A DNA stretch of 64,000 bases, from NCBI GenBank assembly GCA_045540055.1, contig JAZQGO010000025.1, positions 11,121-75,120 on the forward strand. The letters are read 5' to 3'. The notes beneath the pieces were generated by a model, which did not search any database, was not told the DNA's origin, and saw only the letters and a list, made by a program, of their open reading frames with translations. Below, one piece after another: positions 32,755-42,600 of this stretch (the stretch's first letter is position 1; each line of letters starts with the position of its first letter). A program made the position numbers and the translations under genes. The stretch comes from SIG565 sp045540055. GTDB taxonomy: Bacteria > Bacillota > Clostridia > Oscillospirales > Acutalibacteraceae.

Positions 32755-32789
32755 AAGGTGACAAGAGTCAAACCAAGGAGGAAGTTATT

Positions 32790-33284
32790 ATGAAAAAAGT
32801 AGGCATAATAATGGGTAGCGACAGTGACCTGCCCGTTGTTGAAAAGGCAATTAAAATTTTAAAAGATTTTTCTGTTCCTTATGAGGTGCACGTATACTCT
32901 GCGCACCGCACGCCCAAAGAGGCTAAAACCTTTGCCGAGACTGCCAGAGAAAATAATTTTGGTGTAATTATATGCGCCGCAGGTATGGCGGCACATTTAG
33001 CTGGCGCATTTGCCGCTAATACTACCCTACCCGTAATCGGCATTCCCGTAAAGTCTGCCGCCTTAGACGGTATGGATGCACTTCTCTCGACCGTACAGAT
33101 GCCCACAGGCATCCCCGTTGCAACCGTTGCAATAAACGGTGCGGCTAATGCGGCATTTTTAGCCGTTCAGATTTTAAGTGTAGCCGATGAGGATTTAGCA
33201 AAAAGACTTAACGACCGTCGCGTCTCAGACGCTAAGACTGTTTTAGAAAAAGACGCCGCTGTTTCGGCTCAGTTTAATAACTAA
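32790..33284 (+). CDS. purE: N5-carboxyaminoimidazole ribonucleotide mutase
   Basis: Moves the carboxyl group of N5-CAIR to give CAIR in purine synthesis. The 164-residue protein has KVGIIMGSDSDLPVVEKAIK, VYSAHRTPKEAKTFAE (SAHRTP carries the catalytic histidine), CAAGMAAHLAGAFAANTTLP and ALLSTVQMPTGIPVATVAIN. ATG at 32790 follows AAGGAGGAAG. It is the first gene of the pur operon under the ZTP riboswitch. PurK, which makes N5-CAIR, is not in the window. Confidence 0.97.
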   Translation: MKKVGIIMGSDSDLPVVEKAIKILKDFSVPYEVHVYSAHRTPKEAKTFAETARENNFGVIICAAGMAAHLAGAFAANTTLPVIGIPVKSAALDGMDALLSTVQMPTGIPVATVAINGAANAAFLAVQILSVADEDLAKRLNDRRVSDAKTVLEKDAAVSAQFNN

Positions 33285-33318
33285 TTATTTCTTTTTACCC
33301 AATTTTTAGGAGGTTTTT

Positions 33319-34743
33319 ATGGGAGGATTTTTCGGCGCAGTCGGCGCTAACGACGTGATTTCTGATGTATTTTTCGGTACCGACTATCACTCACACCTTG
33401 GTACGCGTCGCGGTGGCATGGCGGCATTTGATGATGAAATCGGTCTTCAACGCGAAATACATAACATTCAGAATTCACCCTTTAGAACAAAGTTTGCAGA
33501 TATTTTTGATGATATGAAGGGCACTGCTGCAATAGGCTGTATCAGCGACTTTGACCCGCAACCACTTCTTATACGTTCAAAGTTCGGCTCTTATGCTATT
33601 TGCGTAATCGGTTTAATCAACAACGCCAAGGAGCTTATTGATGAGTATTTATCAGAAACGGGCGGTCACTTTAATGCGATGACGTCGGGGCTTACAAATT
33701 CTACCGAGCTTGTTGCCGCACTCATCAACCAGAAAAACGGTTTTGCCGAGGGTATTAAGTTTGCGCAAAGCAAAATTGACGGTACTGCATCAATACTTAT
33801 TTTAACCAGCAAGGGCGCTTTGATTGCCGCGAGAGACAAGATGGGACGAATTCCCGTGCTTGTTGGTAAGAGCGAAGACGGCTTTTGCGTTTCGTTCGAG
33901 TCCTTTGCTTATCAAAAGCTCGGCTATGACGATTATAAGGAATTAGGGCCTGCCGAAATCGTTAAGATTACAAAGGACGACTGCAAGGTGCTTTCTCCTG
34001 CAGGTGAGGAAATGCGCATCTGCTCTTTCCTTTGGAGTTATTACGGATATCCCACCTCAACCTATGAGGATGTAAACGTCGAAGTAATGCGTTGCCGCAA
34101 CGGTCAGATTATGGCGCAAAACGATAAAGCCGCCGAAAAAATGTCCGACCTCGATTATATTGTTGGTGTGCCCGATTCGGGAATTCCGCACGCAATCGGT
34201 TATGCCAATGAAAGTAAAATACCGTATGCAAGAGCATTTATTAAATACACACCGACCTGGTCACGAAGCTTTACGCCTACCAATCAAGCCGAGCGTAATC
34301 GCGTCGCTAAAATGAAACAGATTCCCGTACACGACCTTATCAAAGATAAAAAGCTGTTGTTTGTTGACGATTCAATCGTGAGAGGCACTCAGCTTAAAGA
34401 AACGGTTGATTTTCTTTACGACCACGGCGCAAAAGAAGTGCATATGCGTTCTGCGTGTCCACCTATTATGTACGGTTGTAAATACCTTAATTTTTCACGT
34501 GCTACGGGTGATATGGAGCTTATAGCACGCCGAACTATTATGGAGCTTGAAGGTGAAGAAGGCTTTAAGTATATTGAGGAATATTCTGACGGCACTACCG
34601 AGCGCGGTAAGAAGTTAAGAGAATCAATTTGTAAAACATTTAACTTCTCTTCACTCGAATTTCAGTCATTAGAAGGAATAATTAAGGCGATAGGCATTGA
34701 GCCGTGCAAGCTTTGTACCTATTGTTGGAACGGAAAGGAATAA
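33319..34743 (+). CDS. purF: Amidophosphoribosyltransferase homologue lacking the N-terminal nucleophile cysteine
   Basis: PurF makes phosphoribosylamine, the first purine step. The 474-residue protein keeps the phosphoribosyltransferase part (KLLFVDDSIVRGTQLKETVD is the PRPP loop) and positions for the iron-sulfur ligands seen in Bacillus PurF: Cys in EMRICSFLW, SACPPIMYGC, and EPCKLCTYC. In normal PurF the mature N terminus is C-G-x-F/I-G. Here it reads MGGFFGAVG, with Gly where Cys1 should be; a stop codon lies in frame four codons upstream and AGGAGG sits at the right spacing, so no other start restores it. Gly-Thr-Arg-Arg-Gly-Gly-Met follows as usual. Glutaminase activity by the standard mechanism is therefore not expected. 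Confidence 0.88.
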   Translation: MGGFFGAVGANDVISDVFFGTDYHSHLGTRRGGMAAFDDEIGLQREIHNIQNSPFRTKFADIFDDMKGTAAIGCISDFDPQPLLIRSKFGSYAICVIGLINNAKELIDEYLSETGGHFNAMTSGLTNSTELVAALINQKNGFAEGIKFAQSKIDGTASILILTSKGALIAARDKMGRIPVLVGKSEDGFCVSFESFAYQKLGYDDYKELGPAEIVKITKDDCKVLSPAGEEMRICSFLWSYYGYPTSTYEDVNVEVMRCRNGQIMAQNDKAAEKMSDLDYIVGVPDSGIPHAIGYANESKIPYARAFIKYTPTWSRSFTPTNQAERNRVAKMKQIPVHDLIKDKKLLFVDDSIVRGTQLKETVDFLYDHGAKEVHMRSACPPIMYGCKYLNFSRATGDMELIARRTIMELEGEEGFKYIEEYSDGTTERGKKLRESICKTFNFSSLEFQSLEGIIKAIGIEPCKLCTYCWNGKE

Positions 34744-34747
34744 AATT

Positions 34748-35788
34748 ATGAGTATGCAATCAAAATCAGAATCTTACGCAGCCGCAGGTGTTGATATCAC
34801 CGCAGGCTACAAGGCTGTTGAACTAATGAAAAAACATATCAACCGCACCAAAAACGAGGGTTGTCTTGATGACGTTGGCGGCTTTGGCGGTTGCTTCGGC
34901 TTAAATCTTACAGGCATCAGCGAGCCTGTTTTGGTTGCAGGCACCGACGGTGTCGGCACAAAGATTAAGCTTGCTATGTTACTCAACAAGCACGACACCA
35001 TCGGTATTGACTGTGTGGCTATGTGCGCCAACGATATCATTTGTTGCGGTGCTAAGCCGTTATTCTTCCTCGACTACATTGCTTGCGGCAAGAATATACC
35101 CGAAAAAATTGCCGATATCGTTGCAGGTGTTGCCGAAGGTTGTGTGCAATCAGGTTGCGCACTCATTGGCGGCGAAACTGCCGAGCATCCCGGTCTTATG
35201 CCTGAGGATGATTACGATTTGGCAGGCTACTGCACAGGTATAGTTGATAAGTCAAAGATTATCGATAACAACACAATGGCAGTCGGCGACGTTGTTATAG
35301 CACTCGCTTCAAGCGGTGTGCACTCAAACGGTTTCTCGCTCGTTCGTAAGGTGTTCGACGTAGAAAACGCTGATATCACCTCACCCTGCGCTGAGCTTGG
35401 CGGTAAGTCTATTGGTGAAACACTGCTTACACCTACCCGTCTTTACGTTAAATCGGTACTCGCTTTAATTGATGAAATTAAGGTTAAAGGTATTTCGCAC
35501 ATTACGGGCGGCGGCTTCTATGAGAATATTCCGAGAAGTATTCCAGACGGCCTTGGTGCTAAGATTGATAAATCTGCTGTTAAAGTGCTTCCGATATTTG
35601 ACCTTATTATGAAAACAGGCAATATCAGTGAACGTGATATGTTTAACACCTTTAATATGGGTGTTGGTATGAGCATCGTTGTGGCACGCGCGGATGCCGA
35701 GAAGTCACTCGAAATTTTGAAGGCAAACGGCGAGGATGCTTATATCATCGGCGAGATAATAGAGTCGGAGGATAAAATCATTTTATGA
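34748..35788 (+). CDS. purM: Phosphoribosylformylglycinamidine cyclo-ligase (AIR synthetase)
   Basis: Closes FGAM to AIR with ATP. The 346-residue protein has AAAGVDITAGYKAVELMKKH, PVLVAGTDGVGTKIKLAMLL, GIDCVAMCANDIICCGAKPL, LIGGETAEHPGLMPEDDYDL and HITGGGFYENIPRSIPDGLG, all signature blocks. ATG at 34748 is preferred to the ATG at 34697, which lies within purF. It ends overlapping purN (ATGA). Confidence 0.97.
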   Translation: MSMQSKSESYAAAGVDITAGYKAVELMKKHINRTKNEGCLDDVGGFGGCFGLNLTGISEPVLVAGTDGVGTKIKLAMLLNKHDTIGIDCVAMCANDIICCGAKPLFFLDYIACGKNIPEKIADIVAGVAEGCVQSGCALIGGETAEHPGLMPEDDYDLAGYCTGIVDKSKIIDNNTMAVGDVVIALASSGVHSNGFSLVRKVFDVENADITSPCAELGGKSIGETLLTPTRLYVKSVLALIDEIKVKGISHITGGGFYENIPRSIPDGLGAKIDKSAVKVLPIFDLIMKTGNISERDMFNTFNMGVGMSIVVARADAEKSLEILKANGEDAYIIGEIIESEDKIIL

Positions 35789-36384
35789 TGAAGGCTAAAA
35801 TTGCTGTTTTGGTTTCGGGTGGTGGAACAAATTTGCAGGCTTTAATTGATGCACAAAAAAGCGGCGTTATTAAAAGCGGCGAAATTACGCTTGTTATTTC
35901 CAATAAGCCCGACGCCTATGCACTTACCCGTGCACAAAACGCCGATATCAAAACCCTGGTTATAGAAAAAAAAGAGCCCGAAAAATTTGAGAACGATATT
36001 ATAAGCGCTCTCGAAGAAAATAAAATCGACCTTATCGTTTTGGCGGGCTTTATGTGTATTTTAAGCGAGAAATTCACCTCTCGTTTTGCCGAGCGTATAC
36101 TTAACGTGCATCCGTCACTCATCCCATCGTTTTGCGGTGAAGGCTTTTACGGACTGCATGTACATAAAGCCGCTCTGGAGTATGGCGTTAAGGTTACGGG
36201 CGCTACCGTTCATTTTGTTAATGAAATCCCCGACGGCGGTAAGATAATTCTTCAAAAGGCGGTAGAAATTCTCGAAGGTGATACACCCGAGATTTTACAA
36301 AAGCGTGTTATGGAACAGGCAGAATGGAAAATTTTACCCGAGGCTACCGAAATGGTAGCAAAAGAAATTTGTAAGGAATGGTGA
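35785..36384 (+). CDS. purN: Phosphoribosylglycinamide formyltransferase
   Basis: Transfers a formyl group from 10-formyl-THF to GAR. The 199-residue protein has IAVLVSGGGTNLQALIDAQK at the start, the catalytic Asn-His pair in LNVHPSLIPSFCGEGFYG and the Asp in GATVHFVNEIPDGGKIILQK. ATG overlaps the purM stop by four bases. As a folate-dependent step it fits control by ZTP. Confidence 0.96.
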   Translation: MMKAKIAVLVSGGGTNLQALIDAQKSGVIKSGEITLVISNKPDAYALTRAQNADIKTLVIEKKEPEKFENDIISALEENKIDLIVLAGFMCILSEKFTSRFAERILNVHPSLIPSFCGEGFYGLHVHKAALEYGVKVTGATVHFVNEIPDGGKIILQKAVEILEGDTPEILQKRVMEQAEWKILPEATEMVAKEICKEW

Positions 36385-36389
36385 TAAAA

Positions 36390-37112
36390 ATGGCACTCTT
36401 TGATTTAAAAAAATTACTCATTGAAAACTCTTACCCCGGCAGAGGTATTGTTATTGGCAAATCAGCCGACGGTAAAAAGGCTATGATTGCTTATTTTATA
36501 ATGGGCAGAAGCGTAAATAGCCGTAACCGTATATTCGAAAGATTTGAGGGCGGTATGCGCACTAAAGCTTTTGATGAAAGCAAGCTTTCCGACCCGCATC
36601 TTATTATTTACAACCCCTATTTAAGTGCAAAGGGCGGTAATATTGATATTATCACGAACGGCGACCAGACAAACACCATTTTCGACTGCTTGAATGAGGG
36701 TAATCATTTTGAGGATGCTATTGTTACCCGTGAATTTGAGGACGATGCACCCAACTTTACACCTCGTATTTCGGGTATTTGCTATTACAGTTTCCCAAGA
36801 AATGTATTTACATATAAGCTCGCAATCGCAAAGAGTGCAAACGGCAGACCTGAGGCCTGCAACCATTACTTCTTTAACTATATGCCCGAAAACGGCATTG
36901 GTCATTTCATTCATACCTATAAGTGTGACGGTAACCCAATACCCTCGTTCTACGGTGAGCCTGAGGAGGTAGAGCTCCCCAATACCGCCAAAGAGTTGGC
37001 CGACCTTGTATGGACAAATCTGAACGAGGACAATAAGGTTTCCCTCTTTGTTCGTGAAGTACCGCTTGACGGCAGTGAGGCTACCGAAATTATAATTAAC
37101 AAAAACAAATAG
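36390..37112 (+). CDS. IMP cyclohydrolase, PurO-like
   Basis: A 240-residue protein of the archaeal PurO/IMP cyclohydrolase-like family (PF07826), which closes FAICAR to IMP. Supporting segments are YPGRGIVIGKSADGKKAMIA, YFIMGRSVNSRNRIFE, FTPRISGICYYSFPRNVFTY and the C-terminal HFIHTYKCDGNPIPSFYGEP. It sits directly before a stand-alone AICAR transformylase, together replacing the usual bifunctional PurH. ATG at 36390 has GGTG upstream; ATG at 36378 overlaps purN and is the alternative. The PurH-type cyclohydrolase domain is absent from the operon. Confidence 0.85.
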   Translation: MALFDLKKLLIENSYPGRGIVIGKSADGKKAMIAYFIMGRSVNSRNRIFERFEGGMRTKAFDESKLSDPHLIIYNPYLSAKGGNIDIITNGDQTNTIFDCLNEGNHFEDAIVTREFEDDAPNFTPRISGICYYSFPRNVFTYKLAIAKSANGRPEACNHYFFNYMPENGIGHFIHTYKCDGNPIPSFYGEPEEVELPNTAKELADLVWTNLNEDNKVSLFVREVPLDGSEATEIIINKNK

Positions 37113-37127
37113 TCGGAGGAAGTAAAA

Positions 37128-38312
37128 ATGAAGGAATTTGAACTTAAATACGGTTGTAACCCCAACCAAAAACCATCAAAAATTTATATGCGCAACGGCA
37201 GTGAGTTGCCGATTGAGATTTTATGCGGCAGACCCGGTTACATAAACTTCCTTGATGCCTTTAACTCTTGGCAGCTTGTAAAGGAGCTGAAAGTAGCTTT
37301 AGGTTTGCCTGCAGTTACATCCTTTAAGCATGTAAGCCCTACCTCTGCGGCGGTTGGTATACCGCTTTCGGATAAGCTTAAAAAGGCATGCTTTGTTGAT
37401 GATATTGAGGGTCTTGACGCGTCTCCCCTCGCCTGTGCATACGCCCGCGCCCGCGGTACCGACCGTATGTGCTCATTTGGTGACTGGGTAGCACTTAGTG
37501 ACGTTTGCGACGTTACAACCGCACTTCTTATTAAGCGCGAGGTTTCTGACGGTGTTATTGCGCCCGGTTATGAGCCCGAGGCACTTGAAATTTTAAAGAG
37601 TAAGAGAAAGGGCAACTATAATATAGTTAAAATTGACCCCGACTACGTTCCCGAAGTTCAGGAAACCAAGCAGGTATTTGGTATCACCTTTGAACAGGGA
37701 CGCAACAATTTCGAGATTAACAAAAAGTTGCTCGAGAATATTGTTACCGAAAATAAGGATATGCCCGAAAGTGCTATTAGAGATTTAATTATTGCTCTTA
37801 TCACACTTAAATATACACAGTCTAACTCGGTTTGCTATGCCGTTGACGGTCAGGCTATCGGTGTTGGCGCAGGTCAACAGTCGCGTATCCACTGCACACG
37901 TCTTGCAGGCACAAAGGCTGACACCTGGTTCTTACGTCAGCACGATAAGGTATTAAATCTGCCCTTTAAGGATACCCTTGGCAGACCCGACCGCGACAAC
38001 GTTATTGACGGTTATATAAATAAAAACGAAGAGGATGTATGTGCCGACGGTATCTGGCAGAACTACTTTACAACAAAGCCCGAGCCGCTTACCGACGAGG
38101 AAATTCGTGCATATCTTGCCACCATTGACGGCGTAGCACTTGGTTCTGATGCCTTCTTCCCCTTCAGTGACAATATTGAACGCGCTAAAAAAAGCGGTGT
38201 TAAATACATTGCAGAGCCCGGTGGTTCTATTCGTGATGATGCCGTAATTGAATGCTGTAACAAATACGGTATGGCTATGTCATTTACCGGTATGCGTTTA
38301 TTCCACCACTAA
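37128..38312 (+). CDS. purH: AICAR formyltransferase (stand-alone PurH C-terminal domain)
   Basis: Formylates AICAR with 10-formyl-THF. The 394-residue protein starts FELKYGCNPNQKPSKIYMRN (KYGxNPxQ is the AICARFT start in PurH), and contains VTSFKHVSPTSAAVGIP (the Lys-His pair), VSDGVIAPGYEPEALEILKS and VGAGQQSRIHCTRLAGTKAD. It lacks the N-terminal methylglyoxal-synthase-like IMP cyclohydrolase domain of ordinary PurH, about 200 residues. The preceding PurO-like gene supplies that step. ATG at 37128 follows CGGAGGAAG. Confidence 0.94.
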   Translation: MKEFELKYGCNPNQKPSKIYMRNGSELPIEILCGRPGYINFLDAFNSWQLVKELKVALGLPAVTSFKHVSPTSAAVGIPLSDKLKKACFVDDIEGLDASPLACAYARARGTDRMCSFGDWVALSDVCDVTTALLIKREVSDGVIAPGYEPEALEILKSKRKGNYNIVKIDPDYVPEVQETKQVFGITFEQGRNNFEINKKLLENIVTENKDMPESAIRDLIIALITLKYTQSNSVCYAVDGQAIGVGAGQQSRIHCTRLAGTKADTWFLRQHDKVLNLPFKDTLGRPDRDNVIDGYINKNEEDVCADGIWQNYFTTKPEPLTDEEIRAYLATIDGVALGSDAFFPFSDNIERAKKSGVKYIAEPGGSIRDDAVIECCNKYGMAMSFTGMRLFHH

Positions 38313-38330
38313 TATTGAAAGGTTGTTTAT

Positions 38331-39605
38331 ATGAAGGTCGCAGTTATAGGCAGTGGCGGCAGAGAGCACGCCATTGTTAAAAAACTAAAAGAAAGCTCTA
38401 AAATTGACGAATTGTTTGTTTTACCCGGTAATGGCGGTATCGCAACGGATGCTACCTGTGTGGCAATTCCCGTTACCGATATTGACGGTATTACAGATTT
38501 TATTAAAACAAATGGTATCGATTTTGCCGTTGTTACACCTGACGACCCGTTGGTTGCGGGTATGGTTGATGCCATAAATGCAGTTGGTGTTTCCTGCTTT
38601 GGTCCCGACAAAAAGGCGGCAATTATTGAAGGCAGTAAGGTTTTCTCTAAGGACCTTATGAAGAAATACAATGTTCCTACCGCCGCTTATGAAGTATTTA
38701 CCGATATGGAGAAGGCACTCACTTATCTTGAGAGTGCGCCGATGCCCGCCGTTATTAAGGCTGATGGTTTAGCCCTTGGTAAAGGCGTTGTAATTGCCGA
38801 AAATAAGCAAGCGGCTAAGGATGCCGTTAAATCAATGATGGCAGATAAAATTTTCGGCGACTCAGGCAACCAGATTGTTATAGAGGAATTTTTGACAGGC
38901 CCCGAGGTATCGGTGCTGGCATTTACTGACGGAAAAACTCTAGTACCTATGGTGTCTGCAATGGACCACAAGCGTGCGCTTGATAACGACAAGGGTCTTA
39001 ACACAGGCGGTATGGGTACGGTTGCACCTAACCCCTACTATACCGCTGACATTGCCGAAATTTGTATGGATACCATTTTTATGCCTACAATTAAGGCTAT
39101 GGCAAATGAGGGCAGAACCTTTAAGGGTTGTTTGTTCTTCGGTCTTATGATTACTCCGAACGGTCCTAAGGTAATTGAATATAACTGCCGTTTCGGTGAC
39201 CCCGAAACTCAGGTTGTTTTACCGCTTCTTGAAAACGACCTTTTTGACATTATGGTTGCTTGTGCGAACGGTACATTGGACAAGACCGAGGTTAAATTCA
39301 AGAAGGACAGCGCTTGCTGTGTAATTATGGCATCAAACGGTTATCCGCAGAAATACGAAAGCGGCTTCCCCATCACAGTTGACAGTGATATTGATGCAAC
39401 ACTTTATTATGCAGGTGCAAAAATAAACGATGGTGTTATTGTTAGCGCAGGTGGTCGTGTTGTCGGTGTTACGGCAACGGCTGACACCTTACCTGAGGCA
39501 ATAAACAAGGCTTATAAGGCTACCGAAAAGGTACATTTTGAAAACGCTTATAAGCGCACCGACATCGGAAAACGCGCCCTTGCGGCAATTACTACGGAGG
39601 AATAA
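38331..39605 (+). CDS. purD: Phosphoribosylamine--glycine ligase
   Basis: Ligates glycine to phosphoribosylamine, the step after PurF. The 424-residue ATP-grasp protein has KVAVIGSGGREHAIVKKLKE, PAVIKADGLALGKGVVIAEN, VIEEFLTGPEVSVLAFTDGK, MDHKRALDNDKGLNTGGMGT and VIEYNCRFGDPETQVVLPLL. ATG at 38331 follows GAAAGGTTG. Its unstable substrate comes from the unusual PurF of this operon. Confidence 0.96.
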   Translation: MKVAVIGSGGREHAIVKKLKESSKIDELFVLPGNGGIATDATCVAIPVTDIDGITDFIKTNGIDFAVVTPDDPLVAGMVDAINAVGVSCFGPDKKAAIIEGSKVFSKDLMKKYNVPTAAYEVFTDMEKALTYLESAPMPAVIKADGLALGKGVVIAENKQAAKDAVKSMMADKIFGDSGNQIVIEEFLTGPEVSVLAFTDGKTLVPMVSAMDHKRALDNDKGLNTGGMGTVAPNPYYTADIAEICMDTIFMPTIKAMANEGRTFKGCLFFGLMITPNGPKVIEYNCRFGDPETQVVLPLLENDLFDIMVACANGTLDKTEVKFKKDSACCVIMASNGYPQKYESGFPITVDSDIDATLYYAGAKINDGVIVSAGGRVVGVTATADTLPEAINKAYKATEKVHFENAYKRTDIGKRALAAITTEE

Positions 39606-39607
39606 TA

Positions 39608-42600
39608 ATGGTTTATCGTATTTTTGTTGAAAAAAAGAAGGGTCTTGACGGCGAGGCACGCTCACTCAAAAGCGACCTTACGTCCTTTTTAGGCATTAAG
39701 GGACTCGAAAGTGTACGTGTGCTTAACAGATACGATGTAGAAAATATTGATGCCGATTTATTTAATCAATGTATTTCTACCGTATTTTCTGAGCCGCAGC
39801 TTGATGACGTATACAATGATTTAACCTATACTGACGGTGCTTTTGTTTTCGCGGTTGAGTATTTGCCGGGTCAATTTGACCAGCGTGCCGATTCTGCAGC
39901 ACAATGTGTGCAAATTATCTCACAAAAGGACCGCCCTGCAGTGCGCACCGCACGTGTATACATTTTAGAGGGCGCTCTTACCGACGCTGATAAGGATGCT
40001 ATAAAGAAGTATCTCATCAACCCTGTTGAAAGCCGTGAAGCTTCACTCAATACTGTCAATACCTTAAAGCAGGAGTTTGAGCTTCCCACTACCGTTGCTA
40101 CTCTTGACGGTTTTATTTCGCTTGACGAAAACGGCTTGGCTGATTTCTTAAAGGCTCAGGGACTTGCGATGGACCTTGACGACCTTAAATTCTGTCAGAA
40201 TTATTTTAAGAGTGAAGACCGTGACCCGACCATAACCGAAATTAAAATGATTGATACATATTGGTCGGACCACTGCCGTCACACCACCTTCTTAACAACT
40301 ATTGATAGTGTTAAGTTTGAAGATAAATTACTCGAGAATGCATATCGCGAATATTTGGCGGCTCGCGAATTTATTGGCAGAACAAAGCCCATAAACCTTA
40401 TGCATGTTGCTACTGTTGCCGTTAAATATTTACGCCAAAACGGTAAGCTTGATAAGCTTGACGAATCGGAAGAAATAAATGCTTGTACCGTTAAAATTAA
40501 GGTTAACGTTGAGGGCAAGGATGAGGATTGGTTGTTACTATTTAAAAACGAAACACACAACCACCCCACCGAGATTGAGCCCTTTGGCGGCGCCGCCACA
40601 TGTATCGGCGGTGCAATACGCGACCCGCTTTCAGGTCGTTCATACGTTTATGCGGCAATGCGCGTAACGGGCGCCGGCAATCCCCTTACAAGTATGGAGG
40701 ATACAATGCACGGCAAGCTACCGCAGCGTAAAATTGTTACTACTGCGGCGGCAGGTTATAGCTCATACGGTAACCAAATAGGTCTTGCCACAGGTCAGGT
40801 AGATGAAATTTACCACGACGGCTATACCGCTAAGCGTATGGAAATCGGTGCCGTTATTGCGGCGGCTCCGCAGGAGAACGTACGCCGCGAGGTACCCGAA
40901 GATGGCGATATTATAATTTTACTTGGCGGCAGAACAGGTCGTGACGGTTGCGGCGGCGCAACAGGTTCTTCTAAATCACACACCGTCGAGTCGCTCGAAT
41001 CGTGCGGTGCCGAGGTACAAAAAGGTAACGCTCCCGAGGAACGCAAGCTTCAAAGACTCTTTAGAAACAAAGAGGCTACCATTTTAATTAAGCGTTGTAA
41101 CGACTTTGGCGCAGGCGGTGTTTCGGTTGCTATCGGCGAGCTTGCCGACGGCATTAAGATTAACCTTAACGCCGTACCCAAGAAGTACGAGGGTCTTGAC
41201 GGTACCGAGCTTGCAATTAGTGAATCACAAGAGCGTATGGCGGTTGTTGTTGAGGCTAAGGACGTTGATAAGTTTATTGCCCTTGCAAATAAGGAAAATC
41301 TTGAAGCAACCGTTGTTGCCGAGGTGCAGGCCGAGCCACGCCTTGTTATGAATTGGAACGGCAAGGATATTGTTAATATATCCCGTGAATTCTTAAATTC
41401 AAACGGTGCCGAAAAGCATATTGATATTACACCCGCAAAGTGTGAGAGCTTTGATAAAAAGGTTGCGGGTAGCTTTAGTGACAATTATAGGGCACTGGCA
41501 ACCGACCTTAACGTTTGCTCAAAGCGCGGTCTTAGCGAGCGTTTTGACTCGACAATCGGTACAGGTACCGTACTTATGCCATTTGGCGGTAAAAATCAGG
41601 CAACACCTATTCAGGCAATGGTAAATAAGGTATCTGTAGAAAATCGTCACACCGACACCTGCTCACTTATGGCTTGGGGCTACAACCCCTTTATCTTTGA
41701 AAAGAGCCCCTATCACGGTGCATATCTCGCAGTTGTTGAATCGGTAAGTAAGTTAATTGCGGCGGGCGCAGATTTTAGCGACGTTTACCTTACCTTCCAG
41801 GAATATTTTGAGCGTCCCGGTAAGGACGGCAAGCGTTGGGGCAAACCCCTCGCGGCACTTCTTGGTGCATTTATGGCACAGAAGGATTTGCAAATCGGTG
41901 CTATCGGTGGTAAGGATTCAATGAGCGGTAGCTTCGAGAACATCGATGTTCCCCCTACCCTTGTATCATTTGCCGTAACAACCGAGAAAAATGATAATAT
42001 TGTTTCTCCCGAATTTAAGGGTGCGGGTCATAAGGTAGTATTACTCACCTGTGAGTATGATGAAAACGGTTTACCGAAGCGTGATAGCTTAATCGCCCTT
42101 TACGATACGGTACACAAGCTTGTTACCGATAAAAAGGCACTCGCCGTTTACACCCCCACCTATGGCGGTATTGCCGAGGCTATTATGAAGATGGGCTTTG
42201 GTAATGATATTGGTTTTGATTATAAGGATATCACCACCGAGGAGATTTTTGGTTACAATTACGGTGCATTTATTATAGAGCTTGCAGACGAAACCGAAAT
42301 TGGTCGCACAATCGGTTACACAACCGATAAAGCGCAAATAACATACGGCAACGAAAAGCTCGATTTAAGCGAAATTTACGAACTTTATGAAAATGTTCTA
42401 GAGAGTGTATACCCCTGCAATATTAAACAGGAGCAAAAGGCTATCGAAACTGTTTCGTATACTTACGAAAATCGCGTTAAGCCGCGCTTTAGCGCACCTA
42501 GGCCTAAGGTGCTTATCCCCGTATTCCCAGGCACTAACTGTGAATTCGATACCTCTAAGGTGCTCATTGATGCAGGTGCCGAGCCTGAAATATTTGTTAT

